Origin: Candidatus Poribacteria bacterium
GTDB lineage: Bacteria > Poribacteria > WGA-4E > WGA-3G
Length of the DNA: 64,000 nt
Assembly (NCBI GenBank): GCA_012267415.1
Contig: JAAXGN010000001.1
Span: forward strand, 186,001 to 250,000
Reading direction: 5' to 3'
The translations under genes and the position numbers were made by a program. Positions 1 to 8,042 of this stretch are shown piece after piece. How positions within the stretch are numbered: position 1 is the stretch's first letter; the number at the start of each line of letters is the position of its first letter. A model generated the notes under the pieces. That model made no database searches. It was not told where the DNA came from and saw nothing but the letters and a program-made list of their open reading frames with translations.

Positions 1-1506
1 TTTCTTGAAACACGCGGATATGTCGTCACCGCTGCTACGAATGGGGAAGATGGGATTGAATTGCTGAAGCAGCAAAAAACTGGCTACGATGCAATCTTAC
101 TTGACCAAGTGATGCCCGGGAAAGACGGCATGGCAACATTGGATGTTATCCGGACAATTAACACACAGGTTCCTGTAATCCTCGTAACACAGTCCAGTGA
201 TGATAAATTTGTTGATGTCGCCCTCGGTAAACAGGTGACAGATTTTTTGGTAAAACCGATTGGAGTTGCTCAGATTGCTTCTACACTCAAACGCGTACTC
301 GAACAGCAACACATAGTGGAAACGCAAATACCGGGTCGTTACACCAATGATTTTAATACGATTAGCACACTAAAGGCATCACAACCGGGTTGGCAAGATT
401 GGATTGATATCTACGTCAAATTACTTAAATGGGATCTACAATCTGATCGGTTAGCCGAACAGGGGTTACAAGAGACACACTTGGAGCAGAAAAAAGAGTG
501 CAACACCGAATTCTCTGATTTTGTAGCATTGAATTATCCAGAATGGGTTAACGGTGGTGTGGATAGACCCCCGTTATCTGTAGATGTTTTGGACCGTCAT
601 GTGTTGCCATTACTTAAAGAGAATGTTCCGATCTATTTTATAGTCGTAGATTGTTTTCGTCTTGACCATTGGATGGCGATAGAATCGCTATTGTATCCAT
701 ATTTTTCCATTAATTTAGACTATAGTTTTTCTATTTTACCGAGTGCAACAATGTATTCTCGGAATGGTCTATTTAGCGGGTTATTTCCTGCCGATTTAGC
801 AAGGAATTACCCAGAATACTGGCAGGAGAAATCGGACAATGGCACAAGTACAAACCAGTATGAACGACAATTACTTGAGGCGTATTTAAAGAGAAACGGC
901 ATCAGTATCAAACCTGGTGTTAAGTATTTTAAGATTTTTGATTTACGCGGTGGCAGTGAATATAAAAAACGGGTTGCTGCAGCGGCACAAGTCAGTTTAT
1001 CTGCGTTGGTTGTGAATTTTATAGATATTTTAACGCATCAACGTTCACAATCAGAAGTACTGCAACAACTGGCCCCTGACGAACCGGCATTTCGTGCTTT
1101 GGCGCGCTCTTGGTTTGCACATTCATCCCTTTACGATATTTTACGGATAATAGCTGATCAAGGGGTACATGTTGTGCTTACGACAGATCACGGTTCAGAG
1201 TTCTGCAATCGTGCAACTCGCGCGTATGGCAATCGCGATACAAGCACAAGCCTCCGCTTCAAAATCGGGAATAATTTAGGATGTGATGAGAACCAAGCCG
1301 TGTATATTTCAAAGCCAGAGGAATATCGGCTACCAGCCGAAAACGCGAGCAAGGATTATATTCTCGCAAAAGACGATTATTATTTCGTCTATCCAAACGA
1401 ATTTTATAAATATAAACGGCAGTTTCAGGGAGGGTTCCAACATGGGGGTATCTCAATGGGAGAACTGATAACCCCTGTGGTTACGTTGACACCACGGAAA
1501 GAGTAG
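1..1506 (+). CDS. porX: PorX-like response regulator with PglZ-type effector domain (5' truncated)
   Basis: The reading frame is open from base 1, so the true start lies outside the window. The visible N-terminal ~85 residues are the end of a CheY-like receiver: the phosphoacceptor Asp sits in LLDQVMPG (codon at about 103-105) and the conserved Lys in FLVKPIG. The C-terminal ~300 residues look like a PglZ/alkaline-phosphatase-like domain, with IVVDCFRLDHW and LTTDHGSE as likely metal-binding segments. This receiver-PglZ pairing is that of PorX, which in Bacteroidetes works with PorY to control type IX secretion. In other phyla the partner and output are unknown. The family assignment is firm and the T9SS role is inference. 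RNase G/E follows 221 bp downstream on the same strand. Confidence 0.82.
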   Translation, partial: FLETRGYVVTAATNGEDGIELLKQQKTGYDAILLDQVMPGKDGMATLDVIRTINTQVPVILVTQSSDDKFVDVALGKQVTDFLVKPIGVAQIASTLKRVLEQQHIVETQIPGRYTNDFNTISTLKASQPGWQDWIDIYVKLLKWDLQSDRLAEQGLQETHLEQKKECNTEFSDFVALNYPEWVNGGVDRPPLSVDVLDRHVLPLLKENVPIYFIVVDCFRLDHWMAIESLLYPYFSINLDYSFSILPSATMYSRNGLFSGLFPADLARNYPEYWQEKSDNGTSTNQYERQLLEAYLKRNGISIKPGVKYFKIFDLRGGSEYKKRVAAAAQVSLSALVVNFIDILTHQRSQSEVLQQLAPDEPAFRALARSWFAHSSLYDILRIIADQGVHVVLTTDHGSEFCNRATRAYGNRDTSTSLRFKIGNNLGCDENQAVYISKPEEYRLPAENASKDYILAKDDYYFVYPNEFYKYKRQFQGGFQHGGISMGELITPVVTLTPRKE

Positions 1507-1727
1507 GTGTGAATTGCAAACAATCATAACACGGAGAGAGATTATGATCTTTTATTTGAAAGTTTATCATCAGAACCTTGAGAATCCTATGTACAGTAAA
1601 TCTATTGCTGTATTGCAATTGCGACTAATGAACTCTTCTTTCTCAGTGCTGCCGCTTATTCATCAAAACGAATTGACTAACCGAGATGTTTTTTTACGGA
1701 AAGGCATGATAGGAGGTAAAGCTGATA

Positions 1728-3275
1728 ATGGAAAAGGAGATACTGATTTCTGACGATGAGTATGAAACGCGATGTGCTGTATTGGAGGAAGGCGTATTAA
1801 ATGAAATTCAGATTGAACGAAAAGCGGTAAAACCTGTCTTAGGGAATCTATATAAAGGACGGGTCGAAAATGTATTACCGGGCATGCAGGTCGCTTTTGT
1901 CGATATAGGTTTAGAACGACATGCTTTCCTACACATATCTGATCTGAAATATAACAACTCAATTAACGGTAGTGGGGAGGATGGATTGCCAACAGTAGAC
2001 CTACAGGCGACACCACCAAACAAGTCGCGGGGCGGCAGAGGTTTTCCTTACCTAATTACTGACCTTATTTCAAAGAGAGAAGAGATACTTGTTCAAGTTT
2101 GTAAAGAACCTATAGGTAGTAAAGGAGCACGTGTTACGAGTAATATCACACTGCCAGGACGTTATGTTGTCTATCTGCCGAATTCATCTACTATCGGTGT
2201 TTCCCGCAGGTTAGAGTCGGAAAGTGAACGTGATCGATTGCGGGACTTAGCACAGAACTTGAAGGCAGATGTTGATGGCGGCTTTATTATTCGAACCGCT
2301 GCTGAAGGACTGAGTGAAGAGGAATTTGGCGCAGAAATCCGATCACTGATCAATCAGTGGAAGCAGGTGGGGGAAAGGGCAAAACGTGAGTCTGCACCGA
2401 ATCTAATTCTTAAAGATGTAAGTTTCGCGAATCGTATTGTTCGGGACATGCTTACAAAGGATGTTAAACAACTTCTGATCGATTCACAATCTGGGTATAA
2501 GGAAACAGTTGATTATGTCACCTCAATAATGCCGAATATGCTGGATCGGATTTCTCTGTACAAAAACGACACTGCACTTTTTGAGGCGTACGGCGTTGAG
2601 GAGGAACTACAGAAAGCACTTAGTGAGAAAATTTGGCTTAAGTGTGGTGGACATATAATCATTCAACAAACGGAAGCGATGGTGTCTATTGATGTAAATA
2701 CTGGCCGTTTCGTTGGACAATCTGATCCAGATAATACGATTCTAAGTGCCAATCTTGAGGCTGTTGATGAAGTCGTGCGTCAAATTCAGTTACGCGACTT
2801 GGGAGGGATTATCGTTGTTGACTTTATTGACATGGAGGCACATGCACATCGGAAGCAGGTGTTCAAAATCCTGCGAGAAGCACTGCGAAAGGATAAAGCC
2901 CGGACAAACATCCTCCATTTTTCTGATTTAGGCTTGGTTGAAATGACGCGTCAACGCACCCGTCCGAGTCTATCTACTTTGCTTACAGAACAGTGTCCTT
3001 ACTGTGAAGGTCATGGTACAATTCTCTCTATTGAAACTGTCGCGATAAGGTTATTCCGTGCGATAAAAACCGCATATCAACAGACGCAGCAATCTAAGCT
3101 GCGTATTCTCGCGAATGATCACATCATCTCACATATCAACGCACAGATGTATACGAAATTGCGAGAACTTAAGCGGAATCTAAAACTGGAATTGACCCTT
3201 GAACCTGACGCTGACCTGCACCTTGAGGATTATCGCATCTTCGTCGCTAACGGTGAGGAACTATATTTAGATTAG
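1728..3275 (+). CDS. rng: Ribonuclease G/E family protein
   Basis: Endoribonuclease of the RNase E/G family, acting in rRNA maturation and mRNA decay. At 515 aa it has RNase G size and lacks the long C-terminal scaffold of RNase E. An S1-type RNA-binding segment begins near residue 38 (GNLYKGRVENVLPGM, HAFLHISDL). The DNase I-like catalytic core carries the two metal-binding aspartates in SIDVNTGRF (~residue 322) and VVDFIDME (~residue 364). The zinc-link cysteines are in CPYCEGHG (~residue 422). The start is set by AGGAGG at 1711-1716, 11 nt before the ATG. A downstream small ORF may be read on the same transcript. Confidence 0.95.
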   Translation: MEKEILISDDEYETRCAVLEEGVLNEIQIERKAVKPVLGNLYKGRVENVLPGMQVAFVDIGLERHAFLHISDLKYNNSINGSGEDGLPTVDLQATPPNKSRGGRGFPYLITDLISKREEILVQVCKEPIGSKGARVTSNITLPGRYVVYLPNSSTIGVSRRLESESERDRLRDLAQNLKADVDGGFIIRTAAEGLSEEEFGAEIRSLINQWKQVGERAKRESAPNLILKDVSFANRIVRDMLTKDVKQLLIDSQSGYKETVDYVTSIMPNMLDRISLYKNDTALFEAYGVEEELQKALSEKIWLKCGGHIIIQQTEAMVSIDVNTGRFVGQSDPDNTILSANLEAVDEVVRQIQLRDLGGIIVVDFIDMEAHAHRKQVFKILREALRKDKARTNILHFSDLGLVEMTRQRTRPSLSTLLTEQCPYCEGHGTILSIETVAIRLFRAIKTAYQQTQQSKLRILANDHIISHINAQMYTKLRELKRNLKLELTLEPDADLHLEDYRIFVANGEELYLD

Positions 3276-3303
3276 CAAGCGTGAAGTTGCACCGGAGGAA
3301 CTT

Positions 3304-3528
3304 ATGCAAGAATCTAAAACTTACCAACGACAACGAGAAAGGTTTTTCAGAGAAAACACAATTGATAATACTTTAGCATTGCTGCAAGATCGATTTCATC
3401 CTGAGGCTGTGAGTGCTGTTAAACCTCTCCTTCACAGCATCAAAGACGTGCCAAGACTCAAGCAGTTGCACCTTGCTGCCTCAAAAGTTCCGAACATAGA
3501 AACCTTTTCACAATTGCTCTGTGAATAG
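3304..3528 (+). CDS. Small protein resembling the C-terminal tail of an Rpn-type nuclease
   Basis: This 74-aa ORF starts at ATG after a good GGAGGAACTT ribosome site. Residues ~30-70 (RFHPEAVSAVKPLLHS, then LKQLHLAASKVPNIETF) align by eye with the last ~50 residues of the Rpn/PDDEXK protein at 46831-47823 (RFDSNTVRILQPTLDS, LTELHDAALTAHNLEEF). It therefore looks like a stand-alone copy of that C-terminal helical module without the nuclease domain. A second, frameshifted copy with the same ribosome site follows at 3560. It may be a decayed relic or a small expressed protein, and no function is assigned. Confidence 0.6.
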   Translation: MQESKTYQRQRERFFRENTIDNTLALLQDRFHPEAVSAVKPLLHSIKDVPRLKQLHLAASKVPNIETFSQLLCE

Positions 3529-3559
3529 CAACATTGCGGTATAAGGATACGAGGAACTT

Positions 3560-3783
3560 ATGCAAGAGTCTAAATTTACCAACTCATACGCGAGAGAATT
3601 GTCAGAGAAACTACCATCAAGCACATCTCAACAGTGCTTAAAGCAAGATTCTCAGTAGATATTGTGAATGCCTTAACTCCCGTGATTCAGAACATTAGCG
3701 ATTTGCAACGACTGGAAGAACTGCACACCGCCGCAGCAAAGGTGCAAAACATTGAAGACTTCACGCAACTGCTAAACAGATAA
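3560..3783 (+). pseudogene. Frameshifted second copy of the Rpn-tail small ORF
   Basis: The segment begins with the same GAGGAACTT-ATG-CAAGAGTCTAAA context as the gene at 3304. From the ATG at 3560 the frame reads MQESKFTNSYAREL and hits TAG at about 3656. From about 3595 the other frame continues the homology to the TAA at 3781-3783: VLKARFSVDIVNALTPV, then LEELHTAAAKVQNIEDF. One base lost (or two gained) between 3575 and 3595 explains the break. The unit, including its ribosome site, was duplicated in tandem and this copy then decayed. An alternative is that the second frame is translated from a non-ATG start. Confidence 0.65.
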
Positions 3784-3844
3784 ACCGAACACCTAAAAGA
3801 AAAATCTTGACGATTTTACCATTGATTTGAAAGGAAATTTTAAA

Positions 3845-4102
3845 ATGGAATTGACTGTCAAATTGACAACTGAACAAGTTATTGATTTTATCCGACAAAT
3901 GCCTGGAGAAGAAAGGCTGGCAGCCATTCTTGCACTTGCAGAGGAATCTTTGCCTGGGCGTGCTGAACGAATGAAGTCCCTTGAATCAAATGTTCGAGAA
4001 CTTTGTGCTGAACGAAGGTTAGATTGGAACACAATGACAGATGAAGAACGTCAAGATTTCATCAATGATGTTGTCCACGAGGACCGTCAATGCGCCCAAT
4101 AG
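3845..4102 (+). CDS. Probable antitoxin of a PIN-type toxin-antitoxin pair
   Basis: An 85-aa, mostly helical, charged protein starting at ATG 3845, 8 nt after AAGGAA; an upstream in-frame TTG at 3827 lies before that ribosome site and is less likely. No domain is recognised with certainty. The size, the acidic C-terminus (TMTDEERQDFINDVV) and above all the 3' overlap with a frame that opens like a PIN-domain ribonuclease (MRPIVVYDTN) fit an antitoxin upstream of its toxin. The toxin frame is truncated, so the antitoxin may now be orphaned. Function is inferred from context. Confidence 0.55.
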   Translation: MELTVKLTTEQVIDFIRQMPGEERLAAILALAEESLPGRAERMKSLESNVRELCAERRLDWNTMTDEERQDFINDVVHEDRQCAQ

Positions 4103-4137
4103 TTGTTTACGATACAAATTCAGTGAAAATGAAGTAG
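4090..4137 (+). pseudogene. Truncated PIN-domain toxin remnant
   Basis: An ATG overlapping the end of the antitoxin frame opens MRPIVVYDTN, the typical first beta strand and first catalytic Asp of VapC-like PIN ribonucleases. It stops at TAG 4135-4137 after 15 codons. No continuation of a PIN domain is seen in any frame before the rplU promoter at 4274. The 13-nt overlap is the normal translational coupling of such pairs. The likely history is deletion of the toxin body. Confidence 0.5.
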
Positions 4138-4273
4138 CAACGAAACAATACGATTACTTACCGATTAGTCAACTATCAGGGTTTTGTTATAATAAACCAA
4201 AAATCTCTTATCCTGAAAATCATGGTTCAGACAATTAACCAAAACTTTACACACCCTCACACGTTAAAAACAT

Positions 4274-4302
4274 TTGACTTTTGAAGGGAAATATGGCATA
4301 AT
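4274..4302 (+). promoter_or_regulatory. Sigma-70-type promoter for rplU-rpmA
   Basis: TTGACT at 4274-4279 and CATAAT at 4297-4302 are separated by exactly 17 bp. Transcription would start near 4309, leaving a leader of about 140 nt before rplU. The leader shows no riboswitch I can recognise. Confidence 0.6.
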
Positions 4303-4450
4303 GTAATTGTCCGAATGACAATTTATAGACGAATAGGTGCGTCTGAACCCTTTTTAGTTACAATCTAACACAATTTGTAAAAAAGGTAAAAAAAGAACAT
4401 CCCTGAAATTGGATAAAAGGAGTTCTACACCTAAAAGGAGTGGAAGCAAA

Positions 4451-4789
4451 ATGTATGCAGTATTTGCAAGCGGAGGGAAGCAGCATCGTGTTGAGGTAGG
4501 AAACCTTATTGATGTAGAAAAATTGGACAATGCCGTTGGTGAAACGGTTACCTTTCCTTCCGTTTTAGCGATTGCCGGTGAAGATGGTCAACTGCAAACG
4601 GGTACACCATACCTTGAGAACACGTTTGTTACCGGTGAAGTGATTGAGCAAGGACGTGCAAAGAAGCTCATCGTTTTTAAGTCGAAACGAAGAAAAGGTT
4701 ACAAACGTAAGTTAGGTCACCGTCAATCATACACAAGAATTAAAATTACTGCGATTGGCGCAGAGGAGGTTGAATCTGATGGCACATAA
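4451..4789 (+). CDS. rplU: 50S ribosomal protein L21
   Basis: 112 aa, opening [17 protein letters not shown], the usual start of L21. The family signature is near the C-terminus ([25 protein letters not shown]). The start is ATG 4451, 10 nt after AAGGAG at 4435-4440; an upstream in-frame TTG at 4409 would add a non-family extension. L21 binds 23S rRNA in the large subunit. Its 3' end overlaps rpmA by 11 nt, so the two are translationally coupled. Confidence 0.97.
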   Translation: MYAVFASGGKQHRVEVGNLIDVEKLDNAVGETVTFPSVLAIAGEDGQLQTGTPYLENTFVTGEVIEQGRAKKLIVFKSKRRKGYKRKLGHRQSYTRIKITAIGAEEVESDGT

Positions 4790-5045
4790 GAAGGGTGGCG
4801 GAAGTACACGTAATGGTCGTGATAGTATAGGCAAACGGCTTGGTGTCAAAAGGTTTTCAGGTAACTATGTAACTGCTGGTAGTATTCTCGTACGGCAACG
4901 TGGGACGCATTTGCATGCTGGGAATAATGTCGGTGTGGGTAGGGACTATACGCTTTTCTCAAAAATAGATGGGTATGTCTGGTTTGAGCGAAAAGATAAA
5001 TATCGCCGCAAGGTGAGTGTCTACACAGAACGTCCTGCCTATTAG
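4779..5045 (+). CDS. rpmA: 50S ribosomal protein L27
   Basis: 88 aa, opening [16 protein letters not shown], the conserved L27 N-terminus whose flexible tail reaches the peptidyl transferase centre. There is no Firmicutes-type cleaved extension. GAGGAGG at 4763-4769 inside rplU sits 9 nt before this ATG and decides the start; the frame itself opens further upstream. The order rplU-rpmA is conserved across bacteria, but obgE, often next, is not present here. Confidence 0.97.
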   Translation: MAHKKGGGSTRNGRDSIGKRLGVKRFSGNYVTAGSILVRQRGTHLHAGNNVGVGRDYTLFSKIDGYVWFERKDKYRRKVSVYTERPAY

Positions 5046-5110
5046 AACGTTTTTATAGTAAAACTTAGAATTAAAATTTACACTTATCGTTAACAGATAC
5101 CCGTTCAATT

Positions 5111-5132
5111 CAGAATACCAAACGGTATTCTG
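5111..5132 (+). other. Perfect 9-bp hairpin downstream of rpmA
   Basis: CAGAATACC (5111-5119) and GGTATTCTG (5124-5132) pair perfectly around a 4-nt loop. No T-run follows, so it is not a standard intrinsic terminator. It could stabilise the mRNA 3' end ahead of the terminator at 5233. Confidence 0.4.
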
Positions 5133-5232
5133 ATGGCTGGCCCATTTTTAGATGGTCTGCCCGCAACAATTCATGGTTTCCCTCGTTACAAGAAGTGTCA
5201 TAATAATTTTAGGTTTCACTATACGAAAGAAG

Positions 5233-5256
5233 CCTCACCTCTGTGTGGGGTTTTTT
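5233..5256 (+). terminator. Intrinsic terminator of rplU-rpmA
   Basis: CCTCAC (5233-5238) pairs with GTGGGG (5245-5250, one G-U pair) around a 6-nt loop and is followed directly by six T residues (5251-5256). Confidence 0.65.
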
Positions 5257-5300
5257 GCTTATTGTTTATTGCGTTGCATATTTGTTTGGTTTTAAGCTAA

Positions 5301-5423
5301 TGCTTAGTCAAGTGTCTTTTGATGGCATAAAAAAGTCGGGAATCGGAGTTCCCTCCTACAATACAAAAGATTCTGCAGGAGCGATCTCCGAATCGCGACC
5401 TACAATAGTATGTTGACTAAGCA
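5301..5423. repeat. Family A MITE-like element, copy 1
   Basis: A 123-bp element bounded by perfect 11-bp terminal inverted repeats (TGCTTAGTCAA / TTGACTAAGCA) and flanked by the direct repeat CTAA. Inside is a second inverted repeat of about 25 bp with a few mismatches (GTCGGGAATCGGAG... against ...CTCCGAATCGCGAC). Two further copies lie at 33687 and 54858. It carries no ORF and would depend on a transposase elsewhere if it is mobile. Confidence 0.75.
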
Positions 5424-5477
5424 CTAACCTGTTATTGGACGTTTTCCTATACAACTTACTGCTATTTGGGTGATAAC

Positions 5478-5882
5478 ATGAAATGGATATATCCGATTCT
5501 GATTCTATTATTTACAGTTGGATGTGCAAACAAGCCAGTTGAGGAACTGGCGATTGAATACATGGGAAATGCGCGTCTGAGTATTGCGGCTGCGGAAAAA
5601 GTTGGCGCGCGGGATGTTGCTGTCGCAGACATAAACTCTGCAGATGAGATGCTTGTCAACTCCGAAAACGCTTTACATTTTGGGGATGTTGAACGAGCAT
5701 ATCGGCTTGGATTACGTGCCTATCTCCACGCACGCATTGCAACAGAGAAATCTTTGGCAGTTCGTTTGGAATCACAATTACAGGAAACACAGGCGGAATT
5801 ACAGCTGCGGAAAGAGGCTACTGAAGAAGCAAAAAACAGACTGGAAGAACTAAAAGCTGGACGCACGACACCAGAAAATTAG
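5478..5882 (+). CDS. DUF4398-like lipoprotein
   Basis: 134 aa. A short signal peptide ends in the lipobox TVGC, predicting lipidation and an envelope location. The mature part is helical, with the Ala-rich pattern of DUF4398 proteins (AAAEKVGARDVAVADINSA), and ends in a coiled-coil-like Glu/Gln/Lys-rich segment. ATG 5478 is chosen over TTG 5466 because it directly precedes the signal sequence. The next gene, 12 bp downstream, has a similar N-terminal module fused to an OmpA domain, so the two probably work together at the cell wall/outer membrane. Confidence 0.75.
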   Translation: MKWIYPILILLFTVGCANKPVEELAIEYMGNARLSIAAAEKVGARDVAVADINSADEMLVNSENALHFGDVERAYRLGLRAYLHARIATEKSLAVRLESQLQETQAELQLRKEATEEAKNRLEELKAGRTTPEN

Positions 5883-5894
5883 AGGATTCATAAG

Positions 5895-7535
5895 ATGCGG
5901 ATTATTCTTGTGTTGATGATACTATATTGTCTGATCAGTTTCGGTTGTGTGGCTGAAAAGATAGATATCGTTCTTCTTGAGACGCAGCTGCAAAATGGAC
6001 AGAAAGCCGTTTCCGATGCAAAAGCATTAAATGCTGAACAGCTTGCAGCCGACGAATACGGTCGCGCAATGAAACTCTTGAGGTATGCTAAGCAGGCACA
6101 AGAGAACGGCGATATTGCAAAGAGCATGGAATTTGCCAATCAGGCTGAACTTGTCGCACGGATCGCATTGTATCAGGCGAAGCAGCAACAGATACGGGAA
6201 CAGATTGCTACAATTCGGGAACAGATCTTTCAAGAACTCATTTCAGAAAGAGATTATGAATATGATCTGCAGAAGTTACTTAATGAGATAAAAACTGAAG
6301 AATATGAACAAGCGTTGAAAGAAATCCAGGAAGAGAAACAACGGACAGGTTCACTCTCAACGGATCTTACAAAGACACAAGATGTGCTCCGTAGAACAGA
6401 AATCCGTATTCCTCTCACAGCTGCTGAATTGCTTGTCACCTTTGCGAAGCAAGTATATCCTGATATTGAAGAAACTGCCGATTATGAACGCGTACAATCT
6501 ACAATTGCTCGTGCCACATCTCACTTACAACGAAAAGAGTTTACTGAAGCAGAGAAAGCAGCATTAGAATCAAAGACTCAAGCAAATGACCTTTTTGAAC
6601 AAGCACTGCAAAAACAGAAACTACGTTTTGCTGCTGAGACCTCATCGCTCATTGCCATAGAACGTGCGGATGTAAAAATCAAGCATGCAGAATCACTCAA
6701 TGCGGACATCCACGCACCTGAACCATACAAAAAAGCACAAACGCAATTAGTAAACGCGAGAAATGCTCATAAAGATAACAACTTTAAGGTTGCCAGTCAA
6801 ATGGCTGAAGAAGCTGAAGAGACAGCGAATACTGTAATTTCTACTTCAGAAGTCGCTGAATTTCGAATTCGTGCAAAGAAGGAACTTGAGGAAAAGATCA
6901 CACGCGCGAAGAATGCTGTGGCAAGTCTAAAAGAAGCTGTTACACAAAACATTAACACAAGAGTTCCTAAATTAGCACCGCAGTTGTATGAACTGGCTAC
7001 GGCAGCACTTGTAAACGCTGAAACGGCACTTGCCAATAAGGAGTACACTGCCGCCGAAGAAGCTGCACTGCGGGGAAACGATTACCTGCAACGTGCTATT
7101 AAAAAAACTGAACAGCATGACACGGATCAGGCAGCTTTAGTTGAAGCAACGAAACAGATACCAAAAGCAGCTATCATTGAACGTGAGGAAGGTGTACTGA
7201 TTAGGATAAGTGGGAATCTATTCGCTACCACGAGTACGCGTCTCAGAGAGGATTATTTTCCTACGTTTTTGAAACTCGCTGAAATACTGCAACAAGAGGC
7301 GTTTAAAGATTATGCTGCTAAGATTGAAGGACATACTGATTCGCTCGGAGCCGCGGGTGCTAATAAGGTACTAACTGAAAAAAGGGCAAACTCTGTAAAA
7401 ACTTACTTGATTAGCAAAGGTAAGGTATCTGAAAGTCGTCTGACTGCAGTTGGACATGGTGAAACTCAACTCATTGACGAGGATTCGCAGGAAAAAAACC
7501 GTAGAATCGATATTATTATATTTAGACCGGAATGA
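5895..7535 (+). CDS. OmpA-family peptidoglycan-binding lipoprotein with helical DUF4398-like repeats
   Basis: 546 aa. The signal peptide ends with the lipobox SFGC. A long helical region (~residues 25-430) contains repeated DUF4398-like units, each with the pattern AEEAALRGNDYLQRA / AEKAALESKTQANDL. The C-terminal ~110 residues are an OmpA_C domain: GHTDSLGAAG, LTEKRANSVKTYL and NRRIDIII carry the peptidoglycan-contacting Asp and Arg. The likely role is tethering the outer membrane to the wall. It forms a two-gene unit with the lipoprotein upstream. Confidence 0.85.
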   Translation: MRIILVLMILYCLISFGCVAEKIDIVLLETQLQNGQKAVSDAKALNAEQLAADEYGRAMKLLRYAKQAQENGDIAKSMEFANQAELVARIALYQAKQQQIREQIATIREQIFQELISERDYEYDLQKLLNEIKTEEYEQALKEIQEEKQRTGSLSTDLTKTQDVLRRTEIRIPLTAAELLVTFAKQVYPDIEETADYERVQSTIARATSHLQRKEFTEAEKAALESKTQANDLFEQALQKQKLRFAAETSSLIAIERADVKIKHAESLNADIHAPEPYKKAQTQLVNARNAHKDNNFKVASQMAEEAEETANTVISTSEVAEFRIRAKKELEEKITRAKNAVASLKEAVTQNINTRVPKLAPQLYELATAALVNAETALANKEYTAAEEAALRGNDYLQRAIKKTEQHDTDQAALVEATKQIPKAAIIEREEGVLIRISGNLFATTSTRLREDYFPTFLKLAEILQQEAFKDYAAKIEGHTDSLGAAGANKVLTEKRANSVKTYLISKGKVSESRLTAVGHGETQLIDEDSQEKNRRIDIIIFRPE

Positions 7536-7585
7536 TGTGTTGTCGTGTATTTAAAATAAAAATAAGGTAAAGGTTATCAATTATA

Positions 7586-7867
7586 TTGACCCGTTTACAG
7601 ATTGCACCTTATGTTGTCAATCAGATTGCTCAAAGTCTGTTCGGTGATAGATACATTATTATCTATGAAAACACGATACAGTTCCATAATCATTGTTACC
7701 ATGTGCGGACGATTGATTCTGAAGAACATCCCTATAGAGGTTACTACTATCTACAGGATGCGAATACGGACTTAGCCATGTGGAACGATGTGGAATTCGC
7801 ACCTCTTGGGTTTTATGGTGCGATTTTTGAACCAGAAACAGGAAACATTATTGATTGTGAGCCTTGA
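7586..7867 (+). CDS. Hypothetical protein, 93 aa
   Basis: Not recognised. The ORF begins at TTG 7586 behind a purine-rich AAGGTAAAGG, with no ATG nearby. Its composition is protein-like (aromatic-rich, YRGYYYLQDANTDLAMW), with no signal peptide or membrane segment. The stop codon spans the left edge of a family B repeat, so the 3' end may have been altered by that insertion. The start is uncertain. Confidence 0.45.
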   Translation: MTRLQIAPYVVNQIAQSLFGDRYIIIYENTIQFHNHCYHVRTIDSEEHPYRGYYYLQDANTDLAMWNDVEFAPLGFYGAIFEPETGNIIDCEP

Positions 7868-7960
7868 CAACGGGCGAGGTGACCTCGCCCCTACGCTGGG
7901 TGGTCTTCGTTATCGTTGTATGAGGCGAAATGTCTCATTAATTATTAACCTTACTATAAA
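7866..7960. repeat. Family B palindromic repeat, copy 1 (left end truncated)
   Basis: It contains the core GGGCGAGGTGACCTCGCCC followed by CTACG, and ends with TCTCATTAATTATT...ACTATA as in the full copies at 50702 and 63267. The left terminal arm (ATAGTGAACTTTAGAATTAATGA in full copies, or close variants) is missing; the repeat abuts the preceding ORF. Confidence 0.6.
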
Positions 7961-8042
7961 GCAAAAGTGTTGTAAGGAAACCAATTCTAAATTCAAATTA
8001 AATCCTACCTGAGAACCCGCTATTGGCAAACGGAGAAATGAC

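Noticed and set aside
1544..1753. 69-codon plus-strand ORF with GGAGAGAG before its ATG, overlapping the rng start
   Set aside because: No recognisable family, and its end runs into the rng start codon region. The ribosome site could be chance, so I left it out of the gene list.
4041..4238. 65-codon plus-strand ORF over the antitoxin end and spacer
   Set aside because: It overlaps the better-supported antitoxin frame out of phase and has no family features.
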